From Caballeronia novacaledonica (GTDB taxonomy: Bacteria > Pseudomonadota > Gammaproteobacteria > Burkholderiales > Burkholderiaceae): a DNA stretch of 64,000 bases. Each line of letters begins with the position of its first letter. The first letter of the stretch is position 1. The notes under the pieces are model-generated. The model had not been told where the DNA came from and made no database searches. It saw nothing but the letters and a program-made list of their open reading frames with translations. Both the position numbers and the translations under genes were made by a program. Where the stretch lies: contig NZ_OGTP01000013.1 in NCBI RefSeq assembly GCF_900258035.1, positions 62,001 to 126,000 of the forward strand, read 5' to 3'. Positions 8,198-16,801 of the stretch are shown here, piece after piece.

Positions 8198-8608
8198 GGT
8201 TTTTCTCTCCGTTAATTAGGACTCTTCTTATTTTTGGGATTGGATTTTAGAGGTAAAGACCGGCGAGGCGAAGCGAGACGCAAAAATCGGCAATTCGGCG
8301 CGGCGAATGCCTAAATCCTATGAGAATCAATAGGTTACAAATAACGAAAGCGCGAATTGTCGCCTTTGGTGATTGTCATAAATTGTCAATTCGATGCGAA
8401 ACGTCTTAAATACAAGATGAGAAAGACGTTCATTGATTGCTTTCAGTCTGAATTTTCGAGATAGCGGGCAATAGGCGAAACAGGCGCGCAGCGACCGCCG
8501 GACAAAGCTCGCCCGGACCGTTTTTTTTCACGGCGCAGCGTCGGACCGGTAAAATACTGGGTTGATCCACGGAAGAACGCCCGTGGCGTAGCGGAAGGAC
8601 TTCTCCAA
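8198..8608. other. Gene-less intergenic region between the DUF2844 gene and bamC
   Basis: No coding gene is convincing in these 411 bp, which are more AT-rich than the surroundings. Three copies of ATTGTC lie at 8356-8361, 8372-8377 and 8382-8387; the last two are 10 bp apart, one helical turn, as expected for a tandem operator. The right end carries the bamC promoter. The left part must hold the leftward promoter of the DUF2844-DUF3443 pair, though I could not assign it firmly. Confidence 0.5.
8527..8555 (+). promoter_or_regulatory. Putative sigma70 promoter of bamC
   Basis: TTCACG (8527-8532) and TAAAAT (8550-8555) are separated by exactly 17 bp and lie about 55 bp upstream of the bamC ATG. 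The -10 box matches 5 of 6 consensus bases and the -35 box 4 of 6. Confidence 0.55.
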
Positions 8609-9811
8609 ATGACAGATTTTCGTGTAACCAAGCGCATGACTGCGCTTTTCGCGGTGGCCGGAATCGTGGCGGGATGCGGCACCTCCAATCCCAACGCGTT
8701 CAACTACAAGAGCGATCAGCGTTCGAAACAGGTGTCTCTCGCCGTTCCGCCGAATCTGCTCGACGAAGCGGCCGACCAGCGCTCGCTGCCGCCTCAGGGC
8801 GGGCAGGCATCGCTGTCCGACCTGCAGCAAGTCCAGAAAGTCGCACCGAACGCGCCCACGGTGGTTCCGCCGGTGACGGGCATGCGGATTCAGCGCGACG
8901 GCGCCGAGCGCTGGCTCGTCGTCGACGGCAAGACGCCCGATCAGGTGTGGCCGCAAATCCGCCGCTTCTGGCAGGAGCAGGGCTTTCTGCTCGTCGTCGA
9001 TCAGCGCGACAAAGGCGTGATGGAAACGGACTGGAACGAAACCCATCCGCAGATTTCCGACGGCCTCATCCGCGACACGCTCGCCAAGGCAACCGGCAAT
9101 TCGTATGTGACCGCCGAGCGCAACAAGTACCGCACGCGTCTCGAAACGGCGCCGAGCGGCGGCACCTACGTGTTCATCAGCCAGAAGGGCATGCGCGAGG
9201 CGCTGACCGGCGTGAACAACGATTCGAGCCAGTGGCAGGCGCGCCCGAACGATCCGGCGCTCGAAAACGAATATCTCAAGCGACTGATGTCCTCGCTCTC
9301 GCTGGCCGATCAGCGCACGGCCGCAGGCGGCGCGACGCCGCTCGACGCTCCGGCTCCGGCCGCGGCCGGTGCCGCGAAGGGCGGCGATTCGAAGGCCGCG
9401 TCGGCGGCGGCGCAGAACGCCGCGAATGCGGGCAACTCGCCGATCCGCAACGAGGTCGTGCCCGAAGCCACGTCGTCGCAACTGACGTTGCCGGAAGCGT
9501 ATGACCGCGCGTGGCTGCGCGTGGGCATCGCGCTCGATCGCGCCAACTTCACGGTGGACGACCGCGACCGCAACAAGGGCGTCTACTACGTGCGCTATGT
9601 CGATCCGACGGATAAGACATCGGCGGAGCAGGGCTTCTGGAGCCAGGTATTCCACGGCCGCAAGGAGATGAAGGCGAAGCAATATCAGGTCAACGTGCGC
9701 GCCGTCACCGAGGCGCAGACGCGCGTGGCGATCGTCGACGACAAGGGGAATCTCGATGCGTCCCCGCAAGCGCGCCAGATCATGGCGTTGCTCGCCGATC
9801 AGATCAGCTGA
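8609..9811 (+). CDS. bamC: Outer membrane assembly lipoprotein BamC (NlpB)
   Basis: This 400-residue lipoprotein has its lipobox at IVAGC (Cys23). An unstructured, BamD-binding-like stretch with NAFNYKSDQRSKQVSLAVPPNL follows, then two helix-grip domains: one around residues 95-225 (RWLVVDGKTPDQVWPQIRRFW) and one around 285-395 (YDRAWLRVGIALDRANF). BamC is an accessory part of the BAM complex that inserts beta-barrel proteins into the outer membrane; BamA is encoded at the right end of the window. An Ala/Pro/Gly-rich linker separates the domains. BamC is often found beside dapA, which is not adjacent here. Confidence 0.9.
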   Translation: MTDFRVTKRMTALFAVAGIVAGCGTSNPNAFNYKSDQRSKQVSLAVPPNLLDEAADQRSLPPQGGQASLSDLQQVQKVAPNAPTVVPPVTGMRIQRDGAERWLVVDGKTPDQVWPQIRRFWQEQGFLLVVDQRDKGVMETDWNETHPQISDGLIRDTLAKATGNSYVTAERNKYRTRLETAPSGGTYVFISQKGMREALTGVNNDSSQWQARPNDPALENEYLKRLMSSLSLADQRTAAGGATPLDAPAPAAAGAAKGGDSKAASAAAQNAANAGNSPIRNEVVPEATSSQLTLPEAYDRAWLRVGIALDRANFTVDDRDRNKGVYYVRYVDPTDKTSAEQGFWSQVFHGRKEMKAKQYQVNVRAVTEAQTRVAIVDDKGNLDASPQARQIMALLADQIS

Positions 9812-9837
9812 CCGTTTTTCTCAGCCCGATCGCGCGG

Positions 9838-9868
9838 AAACCGCCTCGTTCACGAGGCGGTTTTTTTT
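9838..9868 (+). terminator. Intrinsic terminator after bamC
   Basis: An 11-bp stem AAACCGCCTCG/CGAGGCGGTTT with a TTCA loop is followed by a run of eight T residues, 27 bp after the bamC stop codon. Confidence 0.9.
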
Positions 9869-10000
9869 CGTCTCCCGACGCCGCGCCGCCCGCGCAAACG
9901 ATTTTCTCAGCGTGCATAGAAATGCGAGCGTGAGGTAATAATTGCGCAGACAATTCTTTCTATCGGGAAATGTGCGCAAAAGCTTATAGAAATGAACGGG

Positions 10001-10029
10001 TGGACAGTACATTGCATCAATGGCGTAAT
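10001..10029 (+). promoter_or_regulatory. Putative sigma70 promoter of the candidate small RNA
   Basis: TGGACA (10001-10006, 5 of 6 matches) and CGTAAT (10024-10029, 4 of 6) are 17 bp apart. Transcription would begin near 10036 and run into two terminators with no intervening gene. Confidence 0.4.
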
Positions 10030-10123
10030 TCACCCGCCCGAATTTCTTCGAAGTGCGCTCATCAGGCGCGCGGCTCCGGACACACAGACGATTGGTTCGC
10101 TACGCGCGGACCCCGATGGCCCC

Positions 10124-10152
10124 GTCGCCTATCCTCGTAGGGCGACGGTTTT
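10124..10152 (+). terminator. Intrinsic terminator, first of a tandem pair
   Basis: The stem CCGTCGCC/GGCGACGG with an 11-base loop is followed by TTTTT. No protein gene precedes it on this strand after bamC. Confidence 0.75.
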
Positions 10153-10153
10153 T

Positions 10154-10187
10154 GCCCGCGTTTCGCTTGGAACGCGGGCTTTTTCTT
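10154..10187 (+). terminator. Intrinsic terminator, second of a tandem pair
   Basis: The stem GCCCGCGTT/AACGCGGGC with loop TCGCTTGG is followed by TTTTTCTTT, directly after the first terminator. Confidence 0.8.
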
Positions 10188-10276
10188 TAGGCTTGTTCAT
10201 CGGGCGATTCGGCGGCGTGCGCCGTGCGCGGTTATGCTCCTGATTTCGTCGATTCAACGAGATCAGGAGAACGCAT

Positions 10277-10567
10277 ATGCCGGAAGTTGCCGTCGTCGCT
10301 ATTTTCGTCGCCAGGCCGGGCAAGGAAGAGGAACTGAGAGAAGTGCTCGAAGCCAACGTCGGACCGACGCGCAAAGAGCCGGGCGCGCTGCAATACGACT
10401 TGCACCGCGACATCGGGGAGCCGCGGCGCTTCATTTTCGTCGAACGCTGGGAGAGCGAGGCCGCGCTCGCGAAGCACGGCGAAACGGCGCATATTCAGGC
10501 GTTTCGCGCCAGGTCGCCGGAATTGTGCGAGCACGGCGAGGTCCGCGTCGCGAGCAAGATTGTCTGA
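10277..10567 (+). CDS. Antibiotic biosynthesis monooxygenase (ABM) family protein, YgiN-like
   Basis: The 96-residue protein is a one-domain dimeric ferredoxin-like ABM fold. VVAIFVARPGKEEELREVLEANVGPTRKEPGALQYDLHR is the usual first half, and FIFVERWESEAALAKH the second. YgiN-type members act on quinols and others on small aromatics; the substrate cannot be read here. A purine-rich AGGAGAA precedes the ATG. It stands alone between a terminator and a convergent small gene. Confidence 0.8.
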   Translation: MPEVAVVAIFVARPGKEEELREVLEANVGPTRKEPGALQYDLHRDIGEPRRFIFVERWESEAALAKHGETAHIQAFRARSPELCEHGEVRVASKIV

Positions 10568-10582
10568 CGGCGAGGACCGTCT

Positions 10583-10843
10583 TCAGTGCGTTTCGTGCGG
10601 GACGTCGAGAATGAGAATGATGGTCCAGTCGGCGTCGCCGTCGTGATGATACTGGCGCTCCGCGACGATGAACGGCTGCTGCTTGCCGCTCGGCCCGAGA
10701 AAGAGCACGTCGCCTTCCATCGGCAGGCATTCGACCGGCGGCAGCGCCAGATACGAGTCCTTGTTCACGTTGCGCGGCATCAGTTTTTCGATCTTGCGCG
10801 ATGCCGCTTCGGTCCATTCGATATCGAGCTGGATATTGCTCAT
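10583..10843 (-). CDS. Conserved hypothetical protein, 86 residues
   Basis: I do not recognise a named family. The product is small and soluble, with no signal peptide or membrane segment: it begins MSNIQLDIEWTEAASRKIEKL, contains PPVECLPMEGDVLFLG and ends with ILILDVPHETH. The mixed beta pattern suggests a compact beta domain. The ATG at 10843 gives the most protein-like start, although the frame stays open to 10912 and the ribosome site is weak. It is convergent with the ABM gene (15 bp between stops). Confidence 0.6.
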   Translation of the reverse strand: MSNIQLDIEWTEAASRKIEKLMPRNVNKDSYLALPPVECLPMEGDVLFLGPSGKQQPFIVAERQYHHDGDADWTIILILDVPHETH

Positions 10844-10942
10844 GCTGTCGTTCGCACGGTCAGTGCGCTCCACGGTTGAATCGTTAAAAAGACGATGCGC
10901 AATGTAGCACACGCCGCGCGCGATTCATGAGGCGCGCCAAAC

Positions 10943-10970
10943 GGAAAAACGGCCCCAAGGCCGTTTTTCC
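10943..10970 (-). terminator. Terminator after aceB
   Basis: A perfect 12-bp stem GGAAAAACGGCC/GGCCGTTTTTCC with loop CCAA lies 26 bp beyond the aceB stop codon. Both arms include a five-base A/T run, so it could act on either strand. Confidence 0.75.
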
Positions 10971-10996
10971 ATCAAGCGCCGGAACCCGTCGGGCGC

Positions 10997-12607
10997 TCAG
11001 ATTTCCTCGTACAGCGGCAGCGTCAGAAACTCGGTGAACTGCGCCGACGTCGACATCTCCTCGAAAATTTTCGCCGCGCGCTCGTACGGCTTCGTGTCGG
11101 CGCCCGACGCGCTCACGGCCTGCTTCACCTTCTCCAGTTCGTCGATGGTGATGTCGCGCACCATCGCCGCCGTGACCTTGCGGCCGTCGTCGAGCTTGCC
11201 CTTCGGCGAGCGGATCCATTGCCACACTTGCGAGCGCGAGATTTCGGCGGTCGCGGCGTCTTCCATCAGGTTGTGGATCGGCACGCAGCCATTGCCCGCG
11301 AGCCACGAACCGAGATAGTGGACGCCGACGTTCACGTTGTTGCGCAGGCCCGCTTCGGTGATCGGCTCTTCCGGACGGAAGTCGAGCAGATCGTGCGCCG
11401 TCACCTGCACGTCGGTGCGCTGCTTCCCGATCTGATTCGGTTTGTCGCCGAGCACCTTCACGAACTCTTCCATCGCCAGCGGCACGAGTCCCGGATGTGC
11501 GACCCAGCCGCCGTCGTAGCCGTCGGACGCGTCGCGGGCCTTGTCGGAGCGCACGCCGCCCATCGCCTTGTCGTTCGCGGCCGGATCGTTCTTGATCGGA
11601 ATCAGCGCGGACATGCCGCCGATCGCCGGCGCGTTGCGCTTGTGGCAGGTCTTCAGCAGTTCGAGCGCATAGGCGCGCATGAACGGCGAGGTCATCGTGA
11701 TCTTCGCGCGGTCGGCGAGGCAGAAGTCCGTGTCGTTCTTGAACTTCTTGATCGCCGAAAAGATGTAGTCCCAGCGGCCCGCGTTGAGGCCGGAGCTATG
11801 CTCGCGCAGTTCGTACAGGATTTCGTCCATTTCGAAGGCGGCGAGAATGGTCTCGACGAGCACCGTCGCGCGAATCGTGCCGCGCGGGACGCCGACCGCA
11901 TCTTGCGCCGCGATGAAGATGTCGTTCCACAGGCGCGCTTCGAGATGGCTTTCCATCTTCGGCAGATAGAAGTACGGGCCGCTGCCGCGCGCGATCAGTT
12001 CCTTCGCGTTGTGAAAGAGGAAGAGCGCGAAATCGAAGATGCCGCCCGACACGCGCTGACCGTCGACGCTCACGTGCTTCTCATCCAGATGCCAGCCGCG
12101 CGGACGCACGATCAGCGTCGCGATCGTGTCGTTGAGCTTGTACGACTTGCCGTTCTGCTCGAGCGAAATCGTGCGGCGCACCGCTTCCTTCAGGTTGATC
12201 TGGCCGACGATCTGGTTGTCCCAGTTCGGCGCGTTCGAATCCTCGAAGTCGGTCATGTACGAATCCGCGCCGGAGTTGAGCGCGTTGATAATCATCTTGC
12301 GCTCGACCGGACCGGTGATCTCGACGCGGCGGCGTTGCAGATCCTGCGGCAGCGGCGCGACTTTCCAGTCGCCCTCGCGGATCGATTTCGTTTCTTCGAG
12401 GAAGCCGGGGCGCTCGCCCGCATCGAGACGCCGGGTGCGCTCGACGCGCGCGGCGAGCAGTTGCTGGCGGCGCGGCTCGAACTGGCGATGCAGCGCGGCG
12501 ACGAATGCCAGCGCCTCGGGCGTCAGAATGGTCTCGTAGCCGGGCGCGATGTCGGCTGAGATCGCCATGCCTTTCGGGAGCGAAAGCGGATTCGAGGGAT
12601 GCGTCAT
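10997..12607 (-). CDS. aceB: Malate synthase A
   Basis: This 536-residue malate synthase A condenses glyoxylate with acetyl-CoA to malate in the cytoplasm, the second step of the glyoxylate shunt. Family features include [16 protein letters not shown] near residue 118, the [14 protein letters not shown] segment near residue 165, [18 protein letters not shown] and [20 protein letters not shown], then [27 protein letters not shown] precedes the ATG. Its start overlaps the stop of the upstream haloacid dehalogenase gene by 4 bp, so the two form an operon. aceA lies 2.5 kb away with its own promoter. Confidence 0.95.
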   Translation of the reverse strand: MTHPSNPLSLPKGMAISADIAPGYETILTPEALAFVAALHRQFEPRRQQLLAARVERTRRLDAGERPGFLEETKSIREGDWKVAPLPQDLQRRRVEITGPVERKMIINALNSGADSYMTDFEDSNAPNWDNQIVGQINLKEAVRRTISLEQNGKSYKLNDTIATLIVRPRGWHLDEKHVSVDGQRVSGGIFDFALFLFHNAKELIARGSGPYFYLPKMESHLEARLWNDIFIAAQDAVGVPRGTIRATVLVETILAAFEMDEILYELREHSSGLNAGRWDYIFSAIKKFKNDTDFCLADRAKITMTSPFMRAYALELLKTCHKRNAPAIGGMSALIPIKNDPAANDKAMGGVRSDKARDASDGYDGGWVAHPGLVPLAMEEFVKVLGDKPNQIGKQRTDVQVTAHDLLDFRPEEPITEAGLRNNVNVGVHYLGSWLAGNGCVPIHNLMEDAATAEISRSQVWQWIRSPKGKLDDGRKVTAAMVRDITIDELEKVKQAVSASGADTKPYERAAKIFEEMSTSAQFTEFLTLPLYEEI

Positions 12608-13431
12608 GGTTTTCTCCTTGGTCGGTCAGACGGTTTTGCGGTTTTTGCCTTGGGTGTTGCCGAAGCGGCCTTCCGATCCGGGCAGCCGCCTTCGATGAAT
12701 GCGATGAGTTCGTCCATGCCGCGCCCGCTGCCGTCCGGCGCGACGCCCAGTTCTTCGACCGGCAACGCCGCGCGATTGATCCAGAACGTCGTGTAGCCGA
12801 ACCACGTCGCGCCGGCCACGTCCCAGCCGTTCGACGACACGAACACGATGTCGCGCGCCTGAGCCTGGGAAGCGCCGAACGCGCGCGTGCCGAGCGCATA
12901 GGCGGCTGCGGCGGGCTTGTAAGCGCGCACGGCGTCGACGGACAGCACATGGTCGAAAAGCCCGCTCATGCCGGCGCTTTTCACGGCGACGTCGAGCATC
13001 GGCGGATTGCCGTTCGACAGGATCGCAAGCGGAATGGCGAAGCGCTCGCGCAATTGCCGCAGCGCGGGCACGGTGTCGGGAAACGCGGAGAGGCACGCGT
13101 ATTCGTCCATCAGACGCTTTTCGGCGGGGAGCGTGAGCGCGTCGGCGAGTCCGAGCCGCGCGGCCGCGTAGCGCAGCGCGTCGATCGTGATGTTCCAGAA
13201 CGGCTCGTAGTGCGCGCCCGACGGATCGGCGAGCGTGCGCAATTGCGTGTATTCGATCTGCTTCTGACGCCAGAGCTGCGAGAGCGCGTCGCCGTGGCCG
13301 GGGAAGAGCTGCTCGGCGGCCGCCACGACCGAATGGACGTCGAAGAGCGTGCCGTAAGCGTCGAAGATGACTGCGCGAGGCCGGGCGTTATAAGCGGATA
13401 GAGATGATGTGTGTGTCGTTATGGCCGACAT
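12604..13431 (-). CDS. HAD-superfamily (S)-2-haloacid dehalogenase, type II
   Basis: The 275-residue protein has the HAD motifs: FDAYGTLFD (nucleophile aspartate) near residues 23-31, the LSNGNPPML motif II near 118, a lysine in AYKPAAAAY, and [15 protein letters not shown] motif III near 198. These match L-2-haloacid dehalogenases, which hydrolyse C-Cl bonds of 2-haloalkanoates to hydroxy acids. A Lys/Arg/Pro-rich tail of about 25 residues runs into the aceB start (4-bp overlap). Linkage to malate synthase makes glycolate/glyoxylate-type chemistry plausible, but that is inference. Confidence 0.88.
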   Translation of the reverse strand: MSAITTHTSSLSAYNARPRAVIFDAYGTLFDVHSVVAAAEQLFPGHGDALSQLWRQKQIEYTQLRTLADPSGAHYEPFWNITIDALRYAAARLGLADALTLPAEKRLMDEYACLSAFPDTVPALRQLRERFAIPLAILSNGNPPMLDVAVKSAGMSGLFDHVLSVDAVRAYKPAAAAYALGTRAFGASQAQARDIVFVSSNGWDVAGATWFGYTTFWINRAALPVEELGVAPDGSGRGMDELIAFIEGGCPDRKAASATPKAKTAKPSDRPRRKP

Positions 13432-13567
13432 GGCCTTGCGCTCCGTTGAGAGGTCGAGAAATTTTATTCGTGATCGCAGTGATGGAAAAAGAGCCGACGG
13501 ATCACTTGATCTTTTACTTTTACATACCTAATCTGTGCACAAGCAGCCAAATTGACGACGAACACGC

Positions 13568-14470
13568 ATGGATCGATTCAAGCAGATTGAGACTTTCGCC
13601 TCGGTCGCGGCAAAGGGCAGCCTGTCGGCGGCGGCGCTGGCGGAGGGCATCGCGCCGGCTGTCATCGGACGCAGGCTCGATGCGCTCGAAGAGCGGCTCG
13701 GCGTGAAACTTCTCGTGCGCACGACGCGCAGGATCACGCTCACGTTCGAAGGCTCCGCGTTTCTCGAAGACTGCCAGCGCATCATCAATGACATGCAGAA
13801 CGCGGAGGCGAGCGTGTCGGCGGGCGGCGTGAAGGCGAGCGGGCATTTGCGCGTGTCGGCGCCGGCGGGCTTCGGGCGGCGTCACGTCGCGCCGCTGGTG
13901 CCGAAATTCACGACGCTGCATCCGGATGTGTCCGTCACGCTCGATCTGACCGACCGCATGGTCGATCTCGTCAACGAAGGCTTCGATTGCGCGGTGCGGC
14001 TGGGCGAACTGCCGGATTCGTCGCTCGTGTCGCTGAAGCTCGGCGAAAACCGGCGCGTGTGCGTCGCGTCGCCGGACTATCTCGCGAGGCGCGGCAAGCC
14101 CGCCGATCTCGCCGCGCTCGCGCATCACAATTGCCTCGCGCTCGGCGCGTCGGCGAATCAGCAGCGCGGCTGGGTATTCGAGCAGGACGGCAAAGTCGTG
14201 ACGATCAAGGTGTCCGGCACGATGGAGTGTTCGGACGGCGCGGTGCTGCACGAATGGTGTCTGGAAGGCCGTGGCCTTGCGTGGCGCTCGTGGTGGGAAG
14301 TGGGCGAGGATATCGGCGCGGGGCGTCTCGTAAGCGTGCTCGATGCGTTCGCCGCGCCGCCGATCGGCATTCATGCGGTGTTTCCGCAAAGAAGGCATCT
14401 GCCGTTGCGCGTGCGATTGTTTCTCGATTTGCTCAAGCATACGTATAACGCGACAGGGTATTGGGGATGA
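13568..14470 (+). CDS. LysR-family transcriptional regulator
   Basis: The 300-residue regulator has the N-terminal HTH (FASVAAKGSLSAAALAEGIAPAVIGRRLDALEERLGVKLL) followed by LVRTTRRITLTFEG, and a substrate-binding domain from about residue 90 to the end. It diverges from the haloacid dehalogenase-aceB operon across a 136-bp gap, so it is a natural candidate to control it. The inducer cannot be read from sequence. It is typical in length. Confidence 0.9.
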   Translation: MDRFKQIETFASVAAKGSLSAAALAEGIAPAVIGRRLDALEERLGVKLLVRTTRRITLTFEGSAFLEDCQRIINDMQNAEASVSAGGVKASGHLRVSAPAGFGRRHVAPLVPKFTTLHPDVSVTLDLTDRMVDLVNEGFDCAVRLGELPDSSLVSLKLGENRRVCVASPDYLARRGKPADLAALAHHNCLALGASANQQRGWVFEQDGKVVTIKVSGTMECSDGAVLHEWCLEGRGLAWRSWWEVGEDIGAGRLVSVLDAFAAPPIGIHAVFPQRRHLPLRVRLFLDLLKHTYNATGYWG

Positions 14471-14537
14471 TCTTTCTCCGCTTCCGTCCCCGTTACTACA
14501 ATGGAATCACGCACCTACACGTTACGGGGAGGACGCC

Positions 14538-14972
14538 ATGTTCAAACACATCCTCGTGCCGACCGACGGCTCCGAGCTATCGCAAAAGGCCATCGACGGC
14601 GCGATCGATCTCGCGCAATCCGTCGGCGCGCGCATCACCGCTTACGCGTGCCTGCCGCAATATCCGTATTCGCCTTTCGCCGATGTCGCCGTCGAGCCGC
14701 CCGACGACTTCCACGCGCGCGCCGAGAACGAAGCGCGCGAGCACCTGCGCGCCGTCGAGCGCGCCGCCGAGAGCGCAGGCGTGCCTTGCGCGAGCGTGAC
14801 GAGCATCGATGCGGCGCCGTATATCGGCATCATCGAAGCGGCGGAGCAACATGGCTGCGACGTGATTCTGATGGCATCGCACGGACGCCGCGGACTGGGA
14901 AGCTTGCTTATCGGCAGCGAAACGCAGCGCGTGCTGACGCATACGAAGATTCCGGTCATCGTGTACCGCTGA
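14538..14972 (+). CDS. Universal stress protein (UspA family)
   Basis: This single-domain Usp has 144 residues. It starts MFKHILVPTDGSELSQKAID, the usual first strand and loop, and ends with ASHGRRGLGSLLIGSETQRV, which fits the ATP-binding pattern HG-x9-GS of the nucleotide-binding subgroup. A GGGGAGG ribosome site lies 7 bp before the ATG. It is followed by a strong terminator and is convergent with aceA. Confidence 0.9.
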   Translation: MFKHILVPTDGSELSQKAIDGAIDLAQSVGARITAYACLPQYPYSPFADVAVEPPDDFHARAENEAREHLRAVERAAESAGVPCASVTSIDAAPYIGIIEAAEQHGCDVILMASHGRRGLGSLLIGSETQRVLTHTKIPVIVYR

Positions 14973-15011
14973 TGGCTCAAACGGAAGCGCACGCGCTGTG
15001 CTTTCGTTTGA

Positions 15012-15061
15012 GCGGCGGCCGTCGCGCGATACTGCGTGCGCCACGGCCGCCGCTTCTTTTC
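15012..15061 (+). terminator. Terminator after the universal stress protein gene
   Basis: An 11-bp stem GCGGCGGCCGT/ACGGCCGCCGC is followed by TTCTTTTC. Just upstream, at 14975-15013, lies a second stem (GCTCAAACG...CGTTTGAGC with one mismatch), so two hairpins lie in tandem. Confidence 0.75.
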
Positions 15062-15096
15062 ACCGCTCTCCCTGATTCAGCCTGCCTGATGCGGTA

Positions 15097-16404
<1,308 letters not shown>

Positions 16405-16505
16405 GGCGTTTCTCCTTGAGATTGGACTGAACGACGAATGTTGAATCGATGTTCCTGGACGACTTGAGCTCCGGCGCGCCTGATCCGGCAGCCTGCGTTT
16501 GCTCA

Positions 16506-16521
16506 ACTCTTATATAAGAGT
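16506..16521. promoter_or_regulatory. 16-bp perfect palindrome upstream of aceA, probable operator
   Basis: The sequence ACTCTTATATAAGAGT is fully self-complementary and lies 102 bp upstream of the aceA start codon. Its A/T centre also resembles a -10 box. A dimeric repressor or activator site controlling isocitrate lyase is likely; which regulator binds is not visible. Confidence 0.5.
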
Positions 16522-16722
16522 CTAGGCAAATGAAGACGGGCAAGACACCCCTCGGAAGGAGAATTTCAGATTATTTTTATCGTTAAAATTCAATCATATA
16601 TACGCTTCATTGCGCAATGTGGAATGTCTTTTTCTATCTTGCAACGAGCAGGATTGTGCCGCGCAGCACATCTTTTGCGACGCAAAAGGCCATTGCACAT
16701 CGTGAAATATGGCGACGGGGCG

Positions 16723-16749
16723 AAAAAAAACCGATGCACGAGGCATCGG
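16723..16749 (-). terminator. Terminator after the DEAD-box helicase gene
   Basis: Read on the minus strand, the stem CCGATGC/GCATCGG (extended by A/T pairs) with a 5-base loop is followed by eight T residues (A-run at 16723-16730). It lies about 55 bp past the helicase stop codon. Confidence 0.85.
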
Positions 16750-16801
16750 TTTCTCTTTTCGACTCAGGGACCGGCGTTCGAATCCGTTCCCTGAAAGCCG
16801 C

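Larger units (their letters stand above)
10036..10187 (+). ncRNA. Candidate small RNA ending in tandem terminators
   Basis: A transcript from the promoter above would be about 117 nt (ending at the first terminator) or 152 nt (second). It contains no start codon with a good ribosome site and no ORF of note. The upstream gene bamC already has its own terminator at 9838-9868, so these terminators would be unexplained without a separate transcript. I do not recognise it as 6S, tmRNA, RNase P or SRP RNA. This is inferred from signals only. Confidence 0.4.
9869..10276. other. Gene-less region carrying a candidate small RNA
   Basis: No protein gene is convincing. The left part has an inverted repeat TTGCGCA (9942-9948) / TGCGCAA (9973-9979) and a short repeated ATAGAAATG. 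The centre has a promoter-like pair of boxes, and the right part has two successive rightward terminators; these are listed separately. The last 90 bp lead into the ABM-family gene. Confidence 0.5.
16405..16801. other. Gene-less region: aceA promoter region and helicase terminator
   Basis: The 397 bp separate the starting point of aceA from the end of the DEAD-box helicase gene, both leftward. The left part holds the aceA leader and a perfect palindrome at 16506-16521; the middle is AT-rich (16560-16610); the right part holds the helicase terminator. No credible coding gene is seen. Confidence 0.6.
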
